In this document: positions 49,056 through 58,443 of the stretch, piece by piece | Layout: each line of letters starts with the position of its first letter | How positions within the stretch are numbered: the stretch's first letter is position 1 | Origin: Capnocytophaga sputigena | Lineage (GTDB): Bacteria > Bacteroidota > Bacteroidia > Flavobacteriales > Flavobacteriaceae | Direction of reading: 5' to 3' | NCBI RefSeq assembly: GCF_900446695.1 | Contig: NZ_UAVP01000011.1 | Coordinates: forward strand, 124,001 to 188,000 | Length of the DNA stretch: 64,000 nucleotides | The notes under the pieces: generated by a model | Told to the model about the DNA's origin: nothing | Seen by the model: only the letters and a program-made list of their open reading frames with translations | Database searches by the model: none | Made by a program: the position numbers and the translations under genes

Positions 49056-50954
49056 ATGGAAAATGAACCTCTATACACACTAAAAAAATATTGGGGATAC
49101 GATAATTTTCGCAACTCTCAAGAAGCTGTAATCAAATCAGTTTTAGAAAGTAATGATACCTTAGCCTTATTGCCTACAGGTGGAGGAAAATCTATTACTT
49201 TCCAAGTACCCGCTATGATGCGCAAAGGTATATGTATAGTGGTCTCTCCACTGATAGCCCTGATGACCGACCAAGTTGAAGCGCTTAAAAACAGAGAAAT
49301 ACGTGCATTATCATTAGCCGGAGGTCTACCCTACCCCGAGTTAGAACGCCTGCTAAACAACGCTCTCTATGGGCAATACAAATTCTTATACCTTTCTCCT
49401 GAACGTCTACAACAAGAAGTCGTTCGTAATTACCTCAAAGTAATGCCTATCAATCTAATAGTGATAGATGAAGCCCATTGCGTATCGCTCTGGGGCAAGG
49501 ATTTCCGCCCTGCTTATTTACAGTGTAAATGGCTCAAAGAACAATTCCCTAATATACCTTTATTAGCTCTCACCGCTTCTGCTACCCCTCAAGTACAACA
49601 AGATATTTTACATCAATTAGGCATCGAAAAAGCAAATGTAATTAGTACTTCTTTAGCTCGCCCTAATATAGCCTACAAAGTATATAAAGTAAAAAGCAAA
49701 TTTCACCACCTTTTGCAACTGCTAAGAACAACCGAAGGTACAGTCATTATATATTTGCGAAGTAGAAATGGTTGTGTACAGTTAGCTCATTTGTTAGAAA
49801 GTCACGATATTTCAGCTACTTATTTCCACGGTGGACTCCCAGCTGAAGAAAAAAATAACAAACTGAGTATGTGGTTACTAAACGATGTACGTGTAATGGT
49901 AGCTACAAATGCCTTTGGTATGGGAATTGATAAACCTGATGTCCGTTGGGTGATTCATTGGGATATCCCTCAAACCTTAGAAGATTATTTCCAAGAGGCA
50001 GGACGTGCTGGTAGAGATGGCAACCCTGCCGAGGCTATCGTTTTCTACAACGAGGTAGATATAAAAAATGCCGAAAAACTTCTAAATGAATATCTTATAG
50101 ACATTCCTTATCTAAAAATTGTTTATAGTAAACTCAATAGTTACTTTCAAATAGCCATAGGAGAAGGTACTGAAAACACTTATAGCTTCCTATTTCCCGA
50201 TTTTTGCAAACGCTACAACTTATTGCCTTTAAAAACTTATAATGCTTTACAAGTATTAGATAGGTTTTCTATCATTTCCTTCAACCACCATTTCTACAAC
50301 AAGGTTACTTTCCAAATGAAAGCTTCACCAGAACAATTAGTGAAGTATATAACTACTCATCGATATATCAAAAATATAACAATTTATCTTATGAGATGCT
50401 ATGAACTAATTTTTCATTTCCCAGTAGAGTTAGAAATGGCTAAATTGATGGAACGTACCGAAAAATCTCACAAAGAAATTATGGGATATTTAGAAACTCT
50501 ACACAATGATGGAATAGGTATTTTAAAATGTGAAACTGCCGATATACAACTTATTTTCAACGTGCCTCGTGACGACGATCGCACAATCAATAGCATTGGC
50601 AAACATATCAAAGAATACAATCATACCAAACAATTATTACAAAACAAAGTATATCAATACTTAGAAGATGAAAGCACTTGTCGAAGTGTATTCTTATTAG
50701 AGTATTTTGGTGAGAAAAATGGAAAAAATTGTGGTATATGTTCTAATTGTCTTACGCAAACGCACTCCCCTAAAAACGATAAACAAAAAATAGAAGCTGA
50801 TATTCTTCAATTATTATCATATAAACCTCTCAATTGCAACGATTTAATAAATACCCTACCCTATTCTGAGCAACAGATTAATACTGTCTTAGACGAACTT
50901 TTTGCAATGAAGAAAATAACATTCAACATTTTCAATGAATTGTGCTTAAAATGA
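49056..50954 (+). CDS. recQ: ATP-dependent DNA helicase RecQ
   Basis: A 632-residue superfamily 2 helicase. Motifs: Walker A LLPTGGGKSITFQVP, DEAH box VIDEAHCVS, motif III LTASATPQVQQD, motif VI EAGRAGRDG and the RQC zinc site (CRSVFLLEYFGEKNGKNC then GICSNC). A winged-helix remnant ends the protein, and no HRDC domain is seen, so it is the short Bacteroidota form. It acts in recombination and stalled-fork repair. Confidence 0.93.
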   Translation: MENEPLYTLKKYWGYDNFRNSQEAVIKSVLESNDTLALLPTGGGKSITFQVPAMMRKGICIVVSPLIALMTDQVEALKNREIRALSLAGGLPYPELERLLNNALYGQYKFLYLSPERLQQEVVRNYLKVMPINLIVIDEAHCVSLWGKDFRPAYLQCKWLKEQFPNIPLLALTASATPQVQQDILHQLGIEKANVISTSLARPNIAYKVYKVKSKFHHLLQLLRTTEGTVIIYLRSRNGCVQLAHLLESHDISATYFHGGLPAEEKNNKLSMWLLNDVRVMVATNAFGMGIDKPDVRWVIHWDIPQTLEDYFQEAGRAGRDGNPAEAIVFYNEVDIKNAEKLLNEYLIDIPYLKIVYSKLNSYFQIAIGEGTENTYSFLFPDFCKRYNLLPLKTYNALQVLDRFSIISFNHHFYNKVTFQMKASPEQLVKYITTHRYIKNITIYLMRCYELIFHFPVELEMAKLMERTEKSHKEIMGYLETLHNDGIGILKCETADIQLIFNVPRDDDRTINSIGKHIKEYNHTKQLLQNKVYQYLEDESTCRSVFLLEYFGEKNGKNCGICSNCLTQTHSPKNDKQKIEADILQLLSYKPLNCNDLINTLPYSEQQINTVLDELFAMKKITFNIFNELCLK

Positions 50955-50972
50955 AATATTTTTTAATAAGAT

Positions 50973-51003
50973 TTTGTTTTATGATAATTATTTACTACCT
51001 TTG
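50973..51003 (+). promoter_or_regulatory. clpC promoter
   Basis: TTTG (50973-50976), exactly 19 nt, TACCTTTG (50996-51003), a perfect consensus 50 nt before the ATG. The leader contains AAAGGAGAA (51039-51047), one of the few Shine-Dalgarno-like sequences in the window. Confidence 0.8.
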
Positions 51004-51053
51004 CCGTGTTTTAGCCCTATTATGGGATTTTAATACAAAAGGAGAATTTTACT

Positions 51054-53591
51054 ATGAACGATAACTTTTCACCAAGAGTTAAAAGAATATTCACATATAG
51101 CAAGGAAGAAGCAGTACGTTTAGGGCAATCTACTGTGGGCACTGAGCATTTCATATTAGCAATACTTCAAGAAAATGAAGGTAGTGCTATCAATTTGTTG
51201 CGCAACTTAAGCATTGATATGGAGAAACTCAGGCAAAACATCCACACCCTTACTTCAGCACGTGGTCTCAACCCTCCTAATTTCAATGCTGTTCACTTCA
51301 CTGTACAAGCCGAAAGAGCAATGCAAGCTACATATTTAGAAGCAAAAAGAATGCAATCTGATGTGATAAACACAGCTCACCTACTTTTGAGTATCTTGCG
51401 TAACGAAAACGACCCTACTACAAAAGTTTTTAATAAATTAGGACTAAACTACGAAACTGCTCGCGACAGCTTTCAACCTATTGAGGATAACAACTCAAAA
51501 CTTATTACCCCTACAATGCCTACTAACGAAGTTGATGAATATGATAGAGACTATCGCTTGCCTCACGAAAGTAGAAACAATAGAAATTTACAAGGGCAAG
51601 GTCAAGGACAATACAACCAACGAAAAAATACAGTTTTAGATAATTTTGGTAGAGACTTAACCTCTCTCGCTGAACAAGGTCAGTTAGACCCCGTTGTAGG
51701 ACGAGATAAAGAAATAGAACGCGTATCCCAAATATTGAGCCGTCGCAAAAAAAATAACCCCATCCTCATCGGTGAACCTGGTGTGGGAAAAAGTGCTATA
51801 GCCGAAGGGTTAGCTTTGCGTATCGTACAGAGAAAAGTGGCACGAGTATTGTATAACAAACGTGTCGTAACTCTTGATTTAGCTTCTTTAGTAGCTGGTA
51901 CAAAATACCGTGGTCAGTTTGAAGAACGCCTCAAAGCAATAATGAATGAACTCGAAAAAAATAGAGACATCATTCTTTTTATAGACGAAATCCACACTTT
52001 AGTAGGCGCTGGAGGCGCTTCAGGAAGTTTAGATGCCTCTAATATGTTCAAACCTGCCTTGGCAAGAGGCGAAATACAATGTATTGGGGCTACCACTTTA
52101 GATGAGTACCGACAATCTATCGAAAAAGATGGCGCTTTAGAACGTCGATTCCAAAAAGTTTTGGTAGAACCTACTAGTGTAGACGAAACCATTCAGATTC
52201 TTCAAAATATCAAAGCTAAATACGAAGAACACCACAATGTAATTTATACCGAAGATGCTATCGAGGCGTGTGTAAAACTCACCAATCGCTACCTCACCGA
52301 TCGTTATTTACCTGATAAAGCTCTTGATGCCTTAGACGAAGCTGGAGCGCGAATCCATATTATGCAGGTAAAAGTACCTCAGTATATTTTAGACGTAGAA
52401 GAACGATTAGAACAAGCTACACAAGCTAAAAATAGAGCCGTTTCTCGTCAACAGTTTGAAGAAGCTGCACGCTTGCGCGATAATGAAAAACACATCGAAA
52501 AATCATTAATAGATCTCAACAAACGATGGGATGAGGATTCTAAACTACATCGCGACACGGTAACAGCTGAACATATCGCCGATGTCGTCTCTATGATGAG
52601 TGGCATCCCCGTGAATAGAATCGCTCAAACTGAAATCAACAAACTCTCTGGCTTATCTACTGCTATGAAATCTAAAATCATAGGACAAGATGAAGCTGTG
52701 GAAAAAGTTGTAAAATCTATCAAACGCAATCGTACAGGACTTAAAGACCCTAATAAACCTATAGGTTCCTTTATTTTCTTAGGACAAACAGGTGTTGGAA
52801 AAACTCAACTTGCTAAAGTACTCTCTAAAGAACTTTTTGATTCTGAAGATGCTATGGTGCGTATTGATATGAGCGAGTATATGGAAAAATTCTCTATCTC
52901 TCGACTCATAGGAGCACCTCCAGGATATATTGGATATGAAGAAGGTGGACAACTTACTGAAAAAATACGCCGCAAACCTTACTCTGTAGTGCTTTTAGAC
53001 GAAATCGAGAAAGCTCACCCCGATGTTTTCAATATGCTCTTGCAAGTGTTAGACGATGGCTTCCTAACTGATAGCTTAGGACGAAAAATTGACTTTAGAA
53101 ATACCATCATCATTATGACCTCTAACATAGGTGCTCGCCAAGTAAAAGAATTCGGACAAGGTGTCGGTTTTGGTACTTCTGCGCGATTGGCTCAATCTGA
53201 GGCTAATGAAAAATCAATCGTTGAAAATGCTTTGAAAAAAGTCTTTGCACCCGAGTTTCTCAATCGTATTGATGATGTCATCACTTTTAACCCACTTAGT
53301 AAAGAAGACATCTTCAAAATTATTGATATTGAACTCTCTAAACTTTATTCTCGTATCAACGATTTAGGTTACCACGTAGAACTGAGCGAAAAAGCTAAAA
53401 ACTTTATAGCTGATAAAGGTTACGACAAACAATATGGAGCACGCCCTCTAAAACGTGCCATACAAAAATATATTGAAGACCCTTTGGCTGAAGAAATTGT
53501 ATCTAACCAAATACACGCAGGCGACAGCATCGTATTTGATTTAGATGAAAAAGGTGAAAACCTAATTATTGCAGAAAAAACACTAATTTAA
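51054..53591 (+). CDS. clpC: Clp protease ATP-binding subunit ClpC
   Basis: An 845-residue AAA+ unfoldase of the ClpC type. Order: N domain with two repeats (about 1-145), AAA1 (GEPGVGKSAIAEGLALRI; LFIDEIHTLVGAGG), a UVR/middle domain (RQQFEEAARLRDNEKHIEKS), and AAA2 (LGQTGVGKTQLAKVL; VVLLDEIEKAHPDVFNMLLQ). It feeds proteins to ClpP, which is not in the window, and may use ClpS (2.6 kb). The Gln/Asn-rich linker after the N domain (NRNLQGQGQGQYNQRKN) is a local insertion. Confidence 0.97.
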   Translation: MNDNFSPRVKRIFTYSKEEAVRLGQSTVGTEHFILAILQENEGSAINLLRNLSIDMEKLRQNIHTLTSARGLNPPNFNAVHFTVQAERAMQATYLEAKRMQSDVINTAHLLLSILRNENDPTTKVFNKLGLNYETARDSFQPIEDNNSKLITPTMPTNEVDEYDRDYRLPHESRNNRNLQGQGQGQYNQRKNTVLDNFGRDLTSLAEQGQLDPVVGRDKEIERVSQILSRRKKNNPILIGEPGVGKSAIAEGLALRIVQRKVARVLYNKRVVTLDLASLVAGTKYRGQFEERLKAIMNELEKNRDIILFIDEIHTLVGAGGASGSLDASNMFKPALARGEIQCIGATTLDEYRQSIEKDGALERRFQKVLVEPTSVDETIQILQNIKAKYEEHHNVIYTEDAIEACVKLTNRYLTDRYLPDKALDALDEAGARIHIMQVKVPQYILDVEERLEQATQAKNRAVSRQQFEEAARLRDNEKHIEKSLIDLNKRWDEDSKLHRDTVTAEHIADVVSMMSGIPVNRIAQTEINKLSGLSTAMKSKIIGQDEAVEKVVKSIKRNRTGLKDPNKPIGSFIFLGQTGVGKTQLAKVLSKELFDSEDAMVRIDMSEYMEKFSISRLIGAPPGYIGYEEGGQLTEKIRRKPYSVVLLDEIEKAHPDVFNMLLQVLDDGFLTDSLGRKIDFRNTIIIMTSNIGARQVKEFGQGVGFGTSARLAQSEANEKSIVENALKKVFAPEFLNRIDDVITFNPLSKEDIFKIIDIELSKLYSRINDLGYHVELSEKAKNFIADKGYDKQYGARPLKRAIQKYIEDPLAEEIVSNQIHAGDSIVFDLDEKGENLIIAEKTLI

Positions 53592-53612
53592 TAACTTTAT
53601 AACCCCTTATCT

Positions 53613-54488
53613 ATGTACATATTAAGACTTTTAGGACTATTTACACTACTATTTTGCCTTTCTTCTTTTACAGAAAGCATACAAAAAAATGAAAAAAGCA
53701 CTACTGTGAAAGTAAGTGCTGAAAATACTGTGATAGCAAGTAAAAAACCTAAAAAGAAAACTTACAGCCCTCCTAAAAAAGGAAAAACTAAGGTAGCTGT
53801 CTCTACTACTAAAGGAAAAAAAACACCTCCTAAACATAGAGTAGCAAGCCATAGTACTAAAAAGAAAGCTGTAGCTAAAAACAGAAGAGCAGTTGCCGCT
53901 AAAAGAAAAACTCCAGTAAGAGGACGTGCAGTAGCTTCAAATAAGAGATATACTCCTAAAAAAACAAGTCAACAGTATGCTGAAAATATGGCTATTGCTG
54001 AAGAAAATTTAGATGATGATTTGGAAGAAGAAGAACTACTTGATGAAGAAGAAATCGTAGATAATACTGATATAGCTCTTCCTGCTCTATCAAAAAGTAA
54101 AGTTGATACTAAACAACAAAAAATATTGCTCGACACTGCTTTTTCATACTTAGGAACTCCTTATCGCCACGGAGGGGTTACTCGCAAAGGAATGGACTGC
54201 TCTGGCTTTGTAAGTACTACTTTCAAATCTATAGCTGTACCTCTTTCTCGTTCTTCACAAGAAATGGCTACCCAAGGACGTAAAATACGCTTAGAAAATG
54301 TACAAGTAGGTGATTTATTATTCTTCAAAACTACTCGCCGAAATAGAATTTCTCACGTTGGTATGGTAGTAGATGTAGATGGTGATGTGAAATTCATTCA
54401 TTCTTCCTCTAAAAGAGGGGTTGTAATATCTTCATTGAGTGATGCTTATTACAAAAAAGCCTTTCGTATGGCAAAACGTGTAATGTGA
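53613..54488 (+). CDS. NlpC/P60 peptidoglycan hydrolase with basic and acidic linkers
   Basis: A 291-residue exported protein. A signal segment (to SFTES) is followed by about 80 residues very rich in Lys/Arg (KKPKKKTYSPPKKGKTK), then a short acidic block (DDDLEEEELLDEEE), then an NlpC/P60 cysteine peptidase domain (about 165-291; GTPYRHGGVTRKGMDCSGF with the catalytic Cys, and ISHVGMVV with the His). It should cut peptide cross-links of peptidoglycan. The basic stretch may bind anionic wall or DNA, with the acidic block masking it; this is inference. It overlaps comEC by 4 nt. Confidence 0.88.
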   Translation: MYILRLLGLFTLLFCLSSFTESIQKNEKSTTVKVSAENTVIASKKPKKKTYSPPKKGKTKVAVSTTKGKKTPPKHRVASHSTKKKAVAKNRRAVAAKRKTPVRGRAVASNKRYTPKKTSQQYAENMAIAEENLDDDLEEEELLDEEEIVDNTDIALPALSKSKVDTKQQKILLDTAFSYLGTPYRHGGVTRKGMDCSGFVSTTFKSIAVPLSRSSQEMATQGRKIRLENVQVGDLLFFKTTRRNRISHVGMVVDVDGDVKFIHSSSKRGVVISSLSDAYYKKAFRMAKRVM

Positions 54489-56395
54489 AATTCGTAAATA
54501 TTCCCATATTAACCATATTATTAGGACTCATAGGAGGGATTGCTATTACTGATGTAATAGTTCCCTCTTTTTTGTTTGTTATAAGTAGTAGTTTATGTTT
54601 GTTAGCTACCCTAACAATACATTACCTATTAACTACCAAGCGATATGCTTTTCGTCACGGAATTCTATTCCACATAGGTCTCACTTCTGTAGCTGTAGGT
54701 ATGCTGATAACGTACCTTCACACTCCTACTTATAACCCTAATCATTACACACAAAAATTAAATACCAATGAATATTACACCTTAGAAGCCGAGGTAATAG
54801 AGCTTATTTCACAAACCAATTATGGTACTACCTTTAAAGCTCACCTCTTAACAGCAAATCATAACAGTACCGAAGGTAAAATCTTGTGTTTTTTCCCTTC
54901 TAAAGCAATTAGCGATGATGTAAAACAATTAGTTCCAACCGATAGATTAATTTTTGTAGGAAAATATACACTTATACCACCTCCTAAAAATCCATATCAG
55001 TTTAATTATAAACGATATATGGAACGAAAAGGAGTATTGGGTCGGGCGGAAATAATAACATTTTCTATTGTTAAAAATAATACAGTAGATTTTATGGGAA
55101 ATATTGAAAAAATGCGTTCTCATCTAACTGCTGTAATCAACCAAAATTTCAATCGCGAGTCTGCTGCTCTCTTAAATACATTACTCTTAGGAAAGCGTAG
55201 TGATTTAGATGAAAATATTTATCAACAATATGTAGATGCTGGTGCAGTACATATTTTAGCTATTTCGGGCTTACACGTCGGAATTATCACGGCTATACTT
55301 CTATTACTGCTGCAAAAAATGCCTAATTTGGGATTTTATCGCCCATTGCGATACTTCATCTTGTTAGCAGGATTGTGGACTTTTGCTTTAATAGCTGGGG
55401 CTTCTCCTTCTGTATTGAGAGCAACTATAATGTTTAGTTTCGTAGGGTTGGGTACCCTTATACGCCGAAAACAAGGGCGATTCGATGCTTTAATGCTCTC
55501 AATGTTGTTTTTGTTGCTTATCAATCCTTATTATTTATATGATGTAGGCTTCCAGTTGAGTTATGCAGCTGTATTTTCTATAATGAAATTCTACCCTGTA
55601 ATGCGGAAATGGTGGCTACCTAAAAATAAATACATCCGATGGATTTGGTCTTTATTTTTGGTAGGATTATCTGCTCAAATAGTTGTTTTGCCCATCAGTT
55701 TATACTATTTTCATCAATTTCCTATTTTGTTCTTTGTTGCTAACTTGGTAGTAGTACCTTTGTTACAACCTATACTTATAGGAGGTATCATTGCTCTATG
55801 TTTGGGAGGTTTAGATATTTTGCCTTACCCTATAATTTTTGTCTTAGAAAAATTAATAACTCTGATGAACATTTTAGTAGCTTTTATAGCACATCAAGAA
55901 ATGTTTATCATACGCAATATACCTTTCACAACTCCCCTACTTCTTTCTTCTTTAGTAATAGTACTAGTACTCATCATCTTTGTACATTATAGGAAATATA
56001 AAGTATTGGTAGCTCTTCTCGTTTCTGTACTTTTGTTTCAAGGGGTACTTTTCTATCACAAATACCAATTAGAAACTACCGAAGAAATGTTAGTATTTAG
56101 TAAGTACAAAGATAAGATAATCACTATTAGGCAAGGTAATAAACTGAGTGTCTATCAGGTCGATATAACTTCTATCAATCCAATGGTAAACAACTACATT
56201 AAAAACAAAGGCATCAGTGATATTACACTTTACAAAATGCCCTATATATTGCGCTTCAAACAAAAAAACTACTTGCTAATGGATAGTTTAGGGGTATACC
56301 CAAAATCCAAGCAAGTAGTTATTGATAGTGTTATCTTCTTACAAAAACCTAAAATCAATTTAGATAGAATGAAGCGTGATTTATCGCTTAGGTAG
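54485..56395 (+). CDS. comEC: ComEC/Rec2 DNA-uptake channel
   Basis: A 636-residue membrane protein. An N-terminal DUF4131/OB-type region precedes the competence core with LLLGKRSDLDENI, HILAISGLHVGIITAI and GASPSVLRATIMFSFVGLG, followed by about eight helices. It lacks the C-terminal beta-lactamase-like domain of the longest family members. It would translocate single-stranded DNA across the inner membrane. The start is GTG at 54485, in the sequence ATGTGA where it overlaps the stop of the NlpC/P60 gene. Its end overlaps the convergent pssA by 15 nt. Confidence 0.9.
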   Translation: MKFVNIPILTILLGLIGGIAITDVIVPSFLFVISSSLCLLATLTIHYLLTTKRYAFRHGILFHIGLTSVAVGMLITYLHTPTYNPNHYTQKLNTNEYYTLEAEVIELISQTNYGTTFKAHLLTANHNSTEGKILCFFPSKAISDDVKQLVPTDRLIFVGKYTLIPPPKNPYQFNYKRYMERKGVLGRAEIITFSIVKNNTVDFMGNIEKMRSHLTAVINQNFNRESAALLNTLLLGKRSDLDENIYQQYVDAGAVHILAISGLHVGIITAILLLLLQKMPNLGFYRPLRYFILLAGLWTFALIAGASPSVLRATIMFSFVGLGTLIRRKQGRFDALMLSMLFLLLINPYYLYDVGFQLSYAAVFSIMKFYPVMRKWWLPKNKYIRWIWSLFLVGLSAQIVVLPISLYYFHQFPILFFVANLVVVPLLQPILIGGIIALCLGGLDILPYPIIFVLEKLITLMNILVAFIAHQEMFIIRNIPFTTPLLLSSLVIVLVLIIFVHYRKYKVLVALLVSVLLFQGVLFYHKYQLETTEEMLVFSKYKDKIITIRQGNKLSVYQVDITSINPMVNNYIKNKGISDITLYKMPYILRFKQKNYLLMDSLGVYPKSKQVVIDSVIFLQKPKINLDRMKRDLSLR

Positions 56396-57085
56396 TAAGG
56401 AAAGAATAATATACAATAAAATGATTATAGGGATAGCAATCATTTTTAAACTTACAAGTAGAATAACACAAAGTGCTAAAAATATATACTTCAATACATT
56501 ATTCTTAAATGAATAATCACTGAACTTCAATGCAAAGAGGGCTATTTCAGCATTCAGTAAATATGCACTCAACAATGTAATTCCTAATAAAACCCAACTA
56601 TTATGCAATAAACTATCAAATAGTTCTGTTGATTGGTATTGCATTATAAGCGGTAGAGAAAGGATAAACATTGTATTAGCTGGAGTAGGAAGTCCTATAA
56701 AACCAGAAGTTTGCCGCGTATCTATGTTAAAATTCGCCAATCGATAGGCTGATGCTAAAGTGATAAGGAAACCTATATAAGGTAAGTAGGCTGCCCAAGT
56801 TGTTGGATTTTCTACTACATAACTACTTTGGTTAAACAACTGAAACATCACAACACCTGGTACTACTCCTGAGGTAACCATATCAGCTAAAGAATCTAAC
56901 TGTAACCCCATTTCTGATTTCACGTGTAGCAAACGGGCAAAAAAACCATCAAAAAAATCAAGGAAAATACCTATCGCTACAAAGAGAGCTGCCCAATCAA
57001 GTGCCCCCTTCACGGTAAAAATAATTGCCACTGTTCCGCAAAAGAGGTTTCCTAAAGTAATTAAATTAGGGATATGCTTTTTCAT
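56381..57085 (-). CDS. pssA: CDP-diacylglycerol-serine O-phosphatidyltransferase
   Basis: A 234-residue membrane enzyme making phosphatidylserine, the precursor of phosphatidylethanolamine. The CDP-alcohol phosphatidyltransferase motif is near residues 40-70 (DWAALFVAIGIFLDFFDGFFARLL, then LQLDSLADMVTSG). The start at 57085 (MKKHIPNLITLGNLFCG) lies 1 nt past the FKBP-lipoprotein stop; an ATG six codons upstream would overlap that gene. Its 3' end overlaps comEC, tail to tail. Confidence 0.92.
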   Translation of the reverse strand: MKKHIPNLITLGNLFCGTVAIIFTVKGALDWAALFVAIGIFLDFFDGFFARLLHVKSEMGLQLDSLADMVTSGVVPGVVMFQLFNQSSYVVENPTTWAAYLPYIGFLITLASAYRLANFNIDTRQTSGFIGLPTPANTMFILSLPLIMQYQSTELFDSLLHNSWVLLGITLLSAYLLNAEIALFALKFSDYSFKNNVLKYIFLALCVILLVSLKMIAIPIIILLYIILSLLPKR

Positions 57086-57086
57086 T

Positions 57087-57923
57087 TTACTTACAATCGG
57101 CATCTAAATAATCTGGAAGATATGATTGATCTTTCTTCTCATCACAATCAGGATAAGTAACCACTCCATAGTTATCACGTACAATTTCATCTTTAGATGG
57201 TTTGCCGTCGTGATCGTGATCGGCATGACGAGCAGCGATAAGTCTTACTGTAAAAATTAAAGGTGAATAAGCTGGTATTTTTGCCTGACTATTATTGAAG
57301 TAGCCTAAACCTGATGGAATGAAGAACACCCCTACCCCTCCATCGGTAGGAGCGGTGAGTGTACCATCTGAATTTTGTGTGAGTTTAGTTACTGAAGGTT
57401 TTAGTTGAGCAACTCCCTCTCTAAATCCTCTGATAGTACCTGAAGGGCGATTGGTAACAATATTTCCCAGTAAATCCATCCAATTAGATGCTGATTGAGT
57501 TGTAGTATCATCAAATACAGTTAAGTTGAGTAACTGACCTTTATAGTTTACATATACCGAGTCAGCAATAGAAGTAGTATGGGAGCTAGTACCTTCTTGT
57601 AATACCATATAGTACAAGGTATGACGAATGCGATTGTTGTTGGCATCAAATACATCTAATTCCATTTTCTTTAGATTACTATTATTAAAAATGGATTGTG
57701 AAACATTAGTTGTACTTGTGAAGGTAACAGCATCCGAAATAGCTGCCGTGGCGGAATATGTGTAAGTATGTGTTTTTAAGAATGTTTCAATAGCTTGATT
57801 GTTTTCATTCCTCACTTCTGTAACATCTCTTGGTGGTGTTACATTAGAACTGTCGTTTTTCTTACAACCTATAGTTAATAACAAAGCTATTAAACTAATG
57901 CTAAATAGAATTTTGTTTATCAT
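57087..57923 (-). CDS. FKBP-type lipoprotein with EF-hand-like tail
   Basis: A 278-residue lipoprotein (lipobox LTIGC, Cys20). The central part has FKBP features (DSVYVNYKGQLLNLTVFDDT, IRGFREGVAQLKPSV, IPSGLGYFNNSQAKIPAYSPLIFTVRL), interrupted by longer loops than usual. The C-terminus holds a Ca-binding-like ADHDHDGKPSKDEIVRD. The start at 57923 (MINKILFS) gives a clean signal peptide; the ATG ten codons upstream does not. Probably a periplasmic isomerase or chaperone, the third FKBP-fold protein in this window. Confidence 0.82.
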   Translation of the reverse strand: MINKILFSISLIALLLTIGCKKNDSSNVTPPRDVTEVRNENNQAIETFLKTHTYTYSATAAISDAVTFTSTTNVSQSIFNNSNLKKMELDVFDANNNRIRHTLYYMVLQEGTSSHTTSIADSVYVNYKGQLLNLTVFDDTTTQSASNWMDLLGNIVTNRPSGTIRGFREGVAQLKPSVTKLTQNSDGTLTAPTDGGVGVFFIPSGLGYFNNSQAKIPAYSPLIFTVRLIAARHADHDHDGKPSKDEIVRDNYGVVTYPDCDEKKDQSYLPDYLDADCK

Positions 57924-58009
57924 ATAAAATATTGTCTTATTTTTGGGGCGCAAGATACAAATTATTTCTTACTTTTGCACCTCATTGTTATTTTTAAAAT
58001 TATAAAAGA

Positions 58010-58393
58010 ATGCGAATTGATAAATATTTATGGTGTGTACGTTACTTCAAAACACGCAATATTGCTACTGAAGCTTGTAAAAAAGGTCACATCAAAGTAA
58101 ATGGCGAAACAGTAAAACCTTCACGTGAGATTTATAAAAACGACCAAATAGTAGTACGTAAAAACCAAATCAACTACCAATTAGAGGTTTTAGACATCCC
58201 CGAAAGCCGTGTGGGAGCTAAGTTAGTAGACCTTTATCGTCAAGATAACACACCTCCTGAAGCTTTTGAGCAAGCCGAAATACAAAAACTCGCTCAGGAC
58301 TATTACCGTGAAAAAGGAGAAGGTCGCCCTACTAAAAAAGATCGTCGTGCTATTGATAATCTCTTAAATGATTTTCAAGAAGATGATGATTAA
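58010..58393 (+). CDS. S4-domain RNA-binding protein (Hsp15-like)
   Basis: A 127-residue protein starting with an S4 domain (MRIDKYLWCVRYFKTRNIA, GHIKVNGETVKPSREIYKND). The tail is charged (REKGEGRPTKKDRRAIDNL, then an acidic end). Hsp15 proteins rescue stalled 50S subunits bearing nascent chains. A TACTTTTG -7 element at 57970-57977 drives it, divergent from the FKBP lipoprotein gene. Confidence 0.88.
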   Translation: MRIDKYLWCVRYFKTRNIATEACKKGHIKVNGETVKPSREIYKNDQIVVRKNQINYQLEVLDIPESRVGAKLVDLYRQDNTPPEAFEQAEIQKLAQDYYREKGEGRPTKKDRRAIDNLLNDFQEDDD

Positions 58394-58395
58394 AA

Positions 58396-58433
58396 TTCAC
58401 TTTGTCAAAGTCCTAAAACTTTGACAAAGTGAA
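58396..58433. terminator. bidirectional hairpin with self-palindromic arms
   Basis: A perfect 16-bp stem (58396-58411 with 58418-58433) around a 6-nt loop. Each arm contains ACTTTG, one base, CAAAGT, itself a palindrome. It lies between two convergent genes. Confidence 0.8.
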
Positions 58434-58443
58434 AAATACAATA

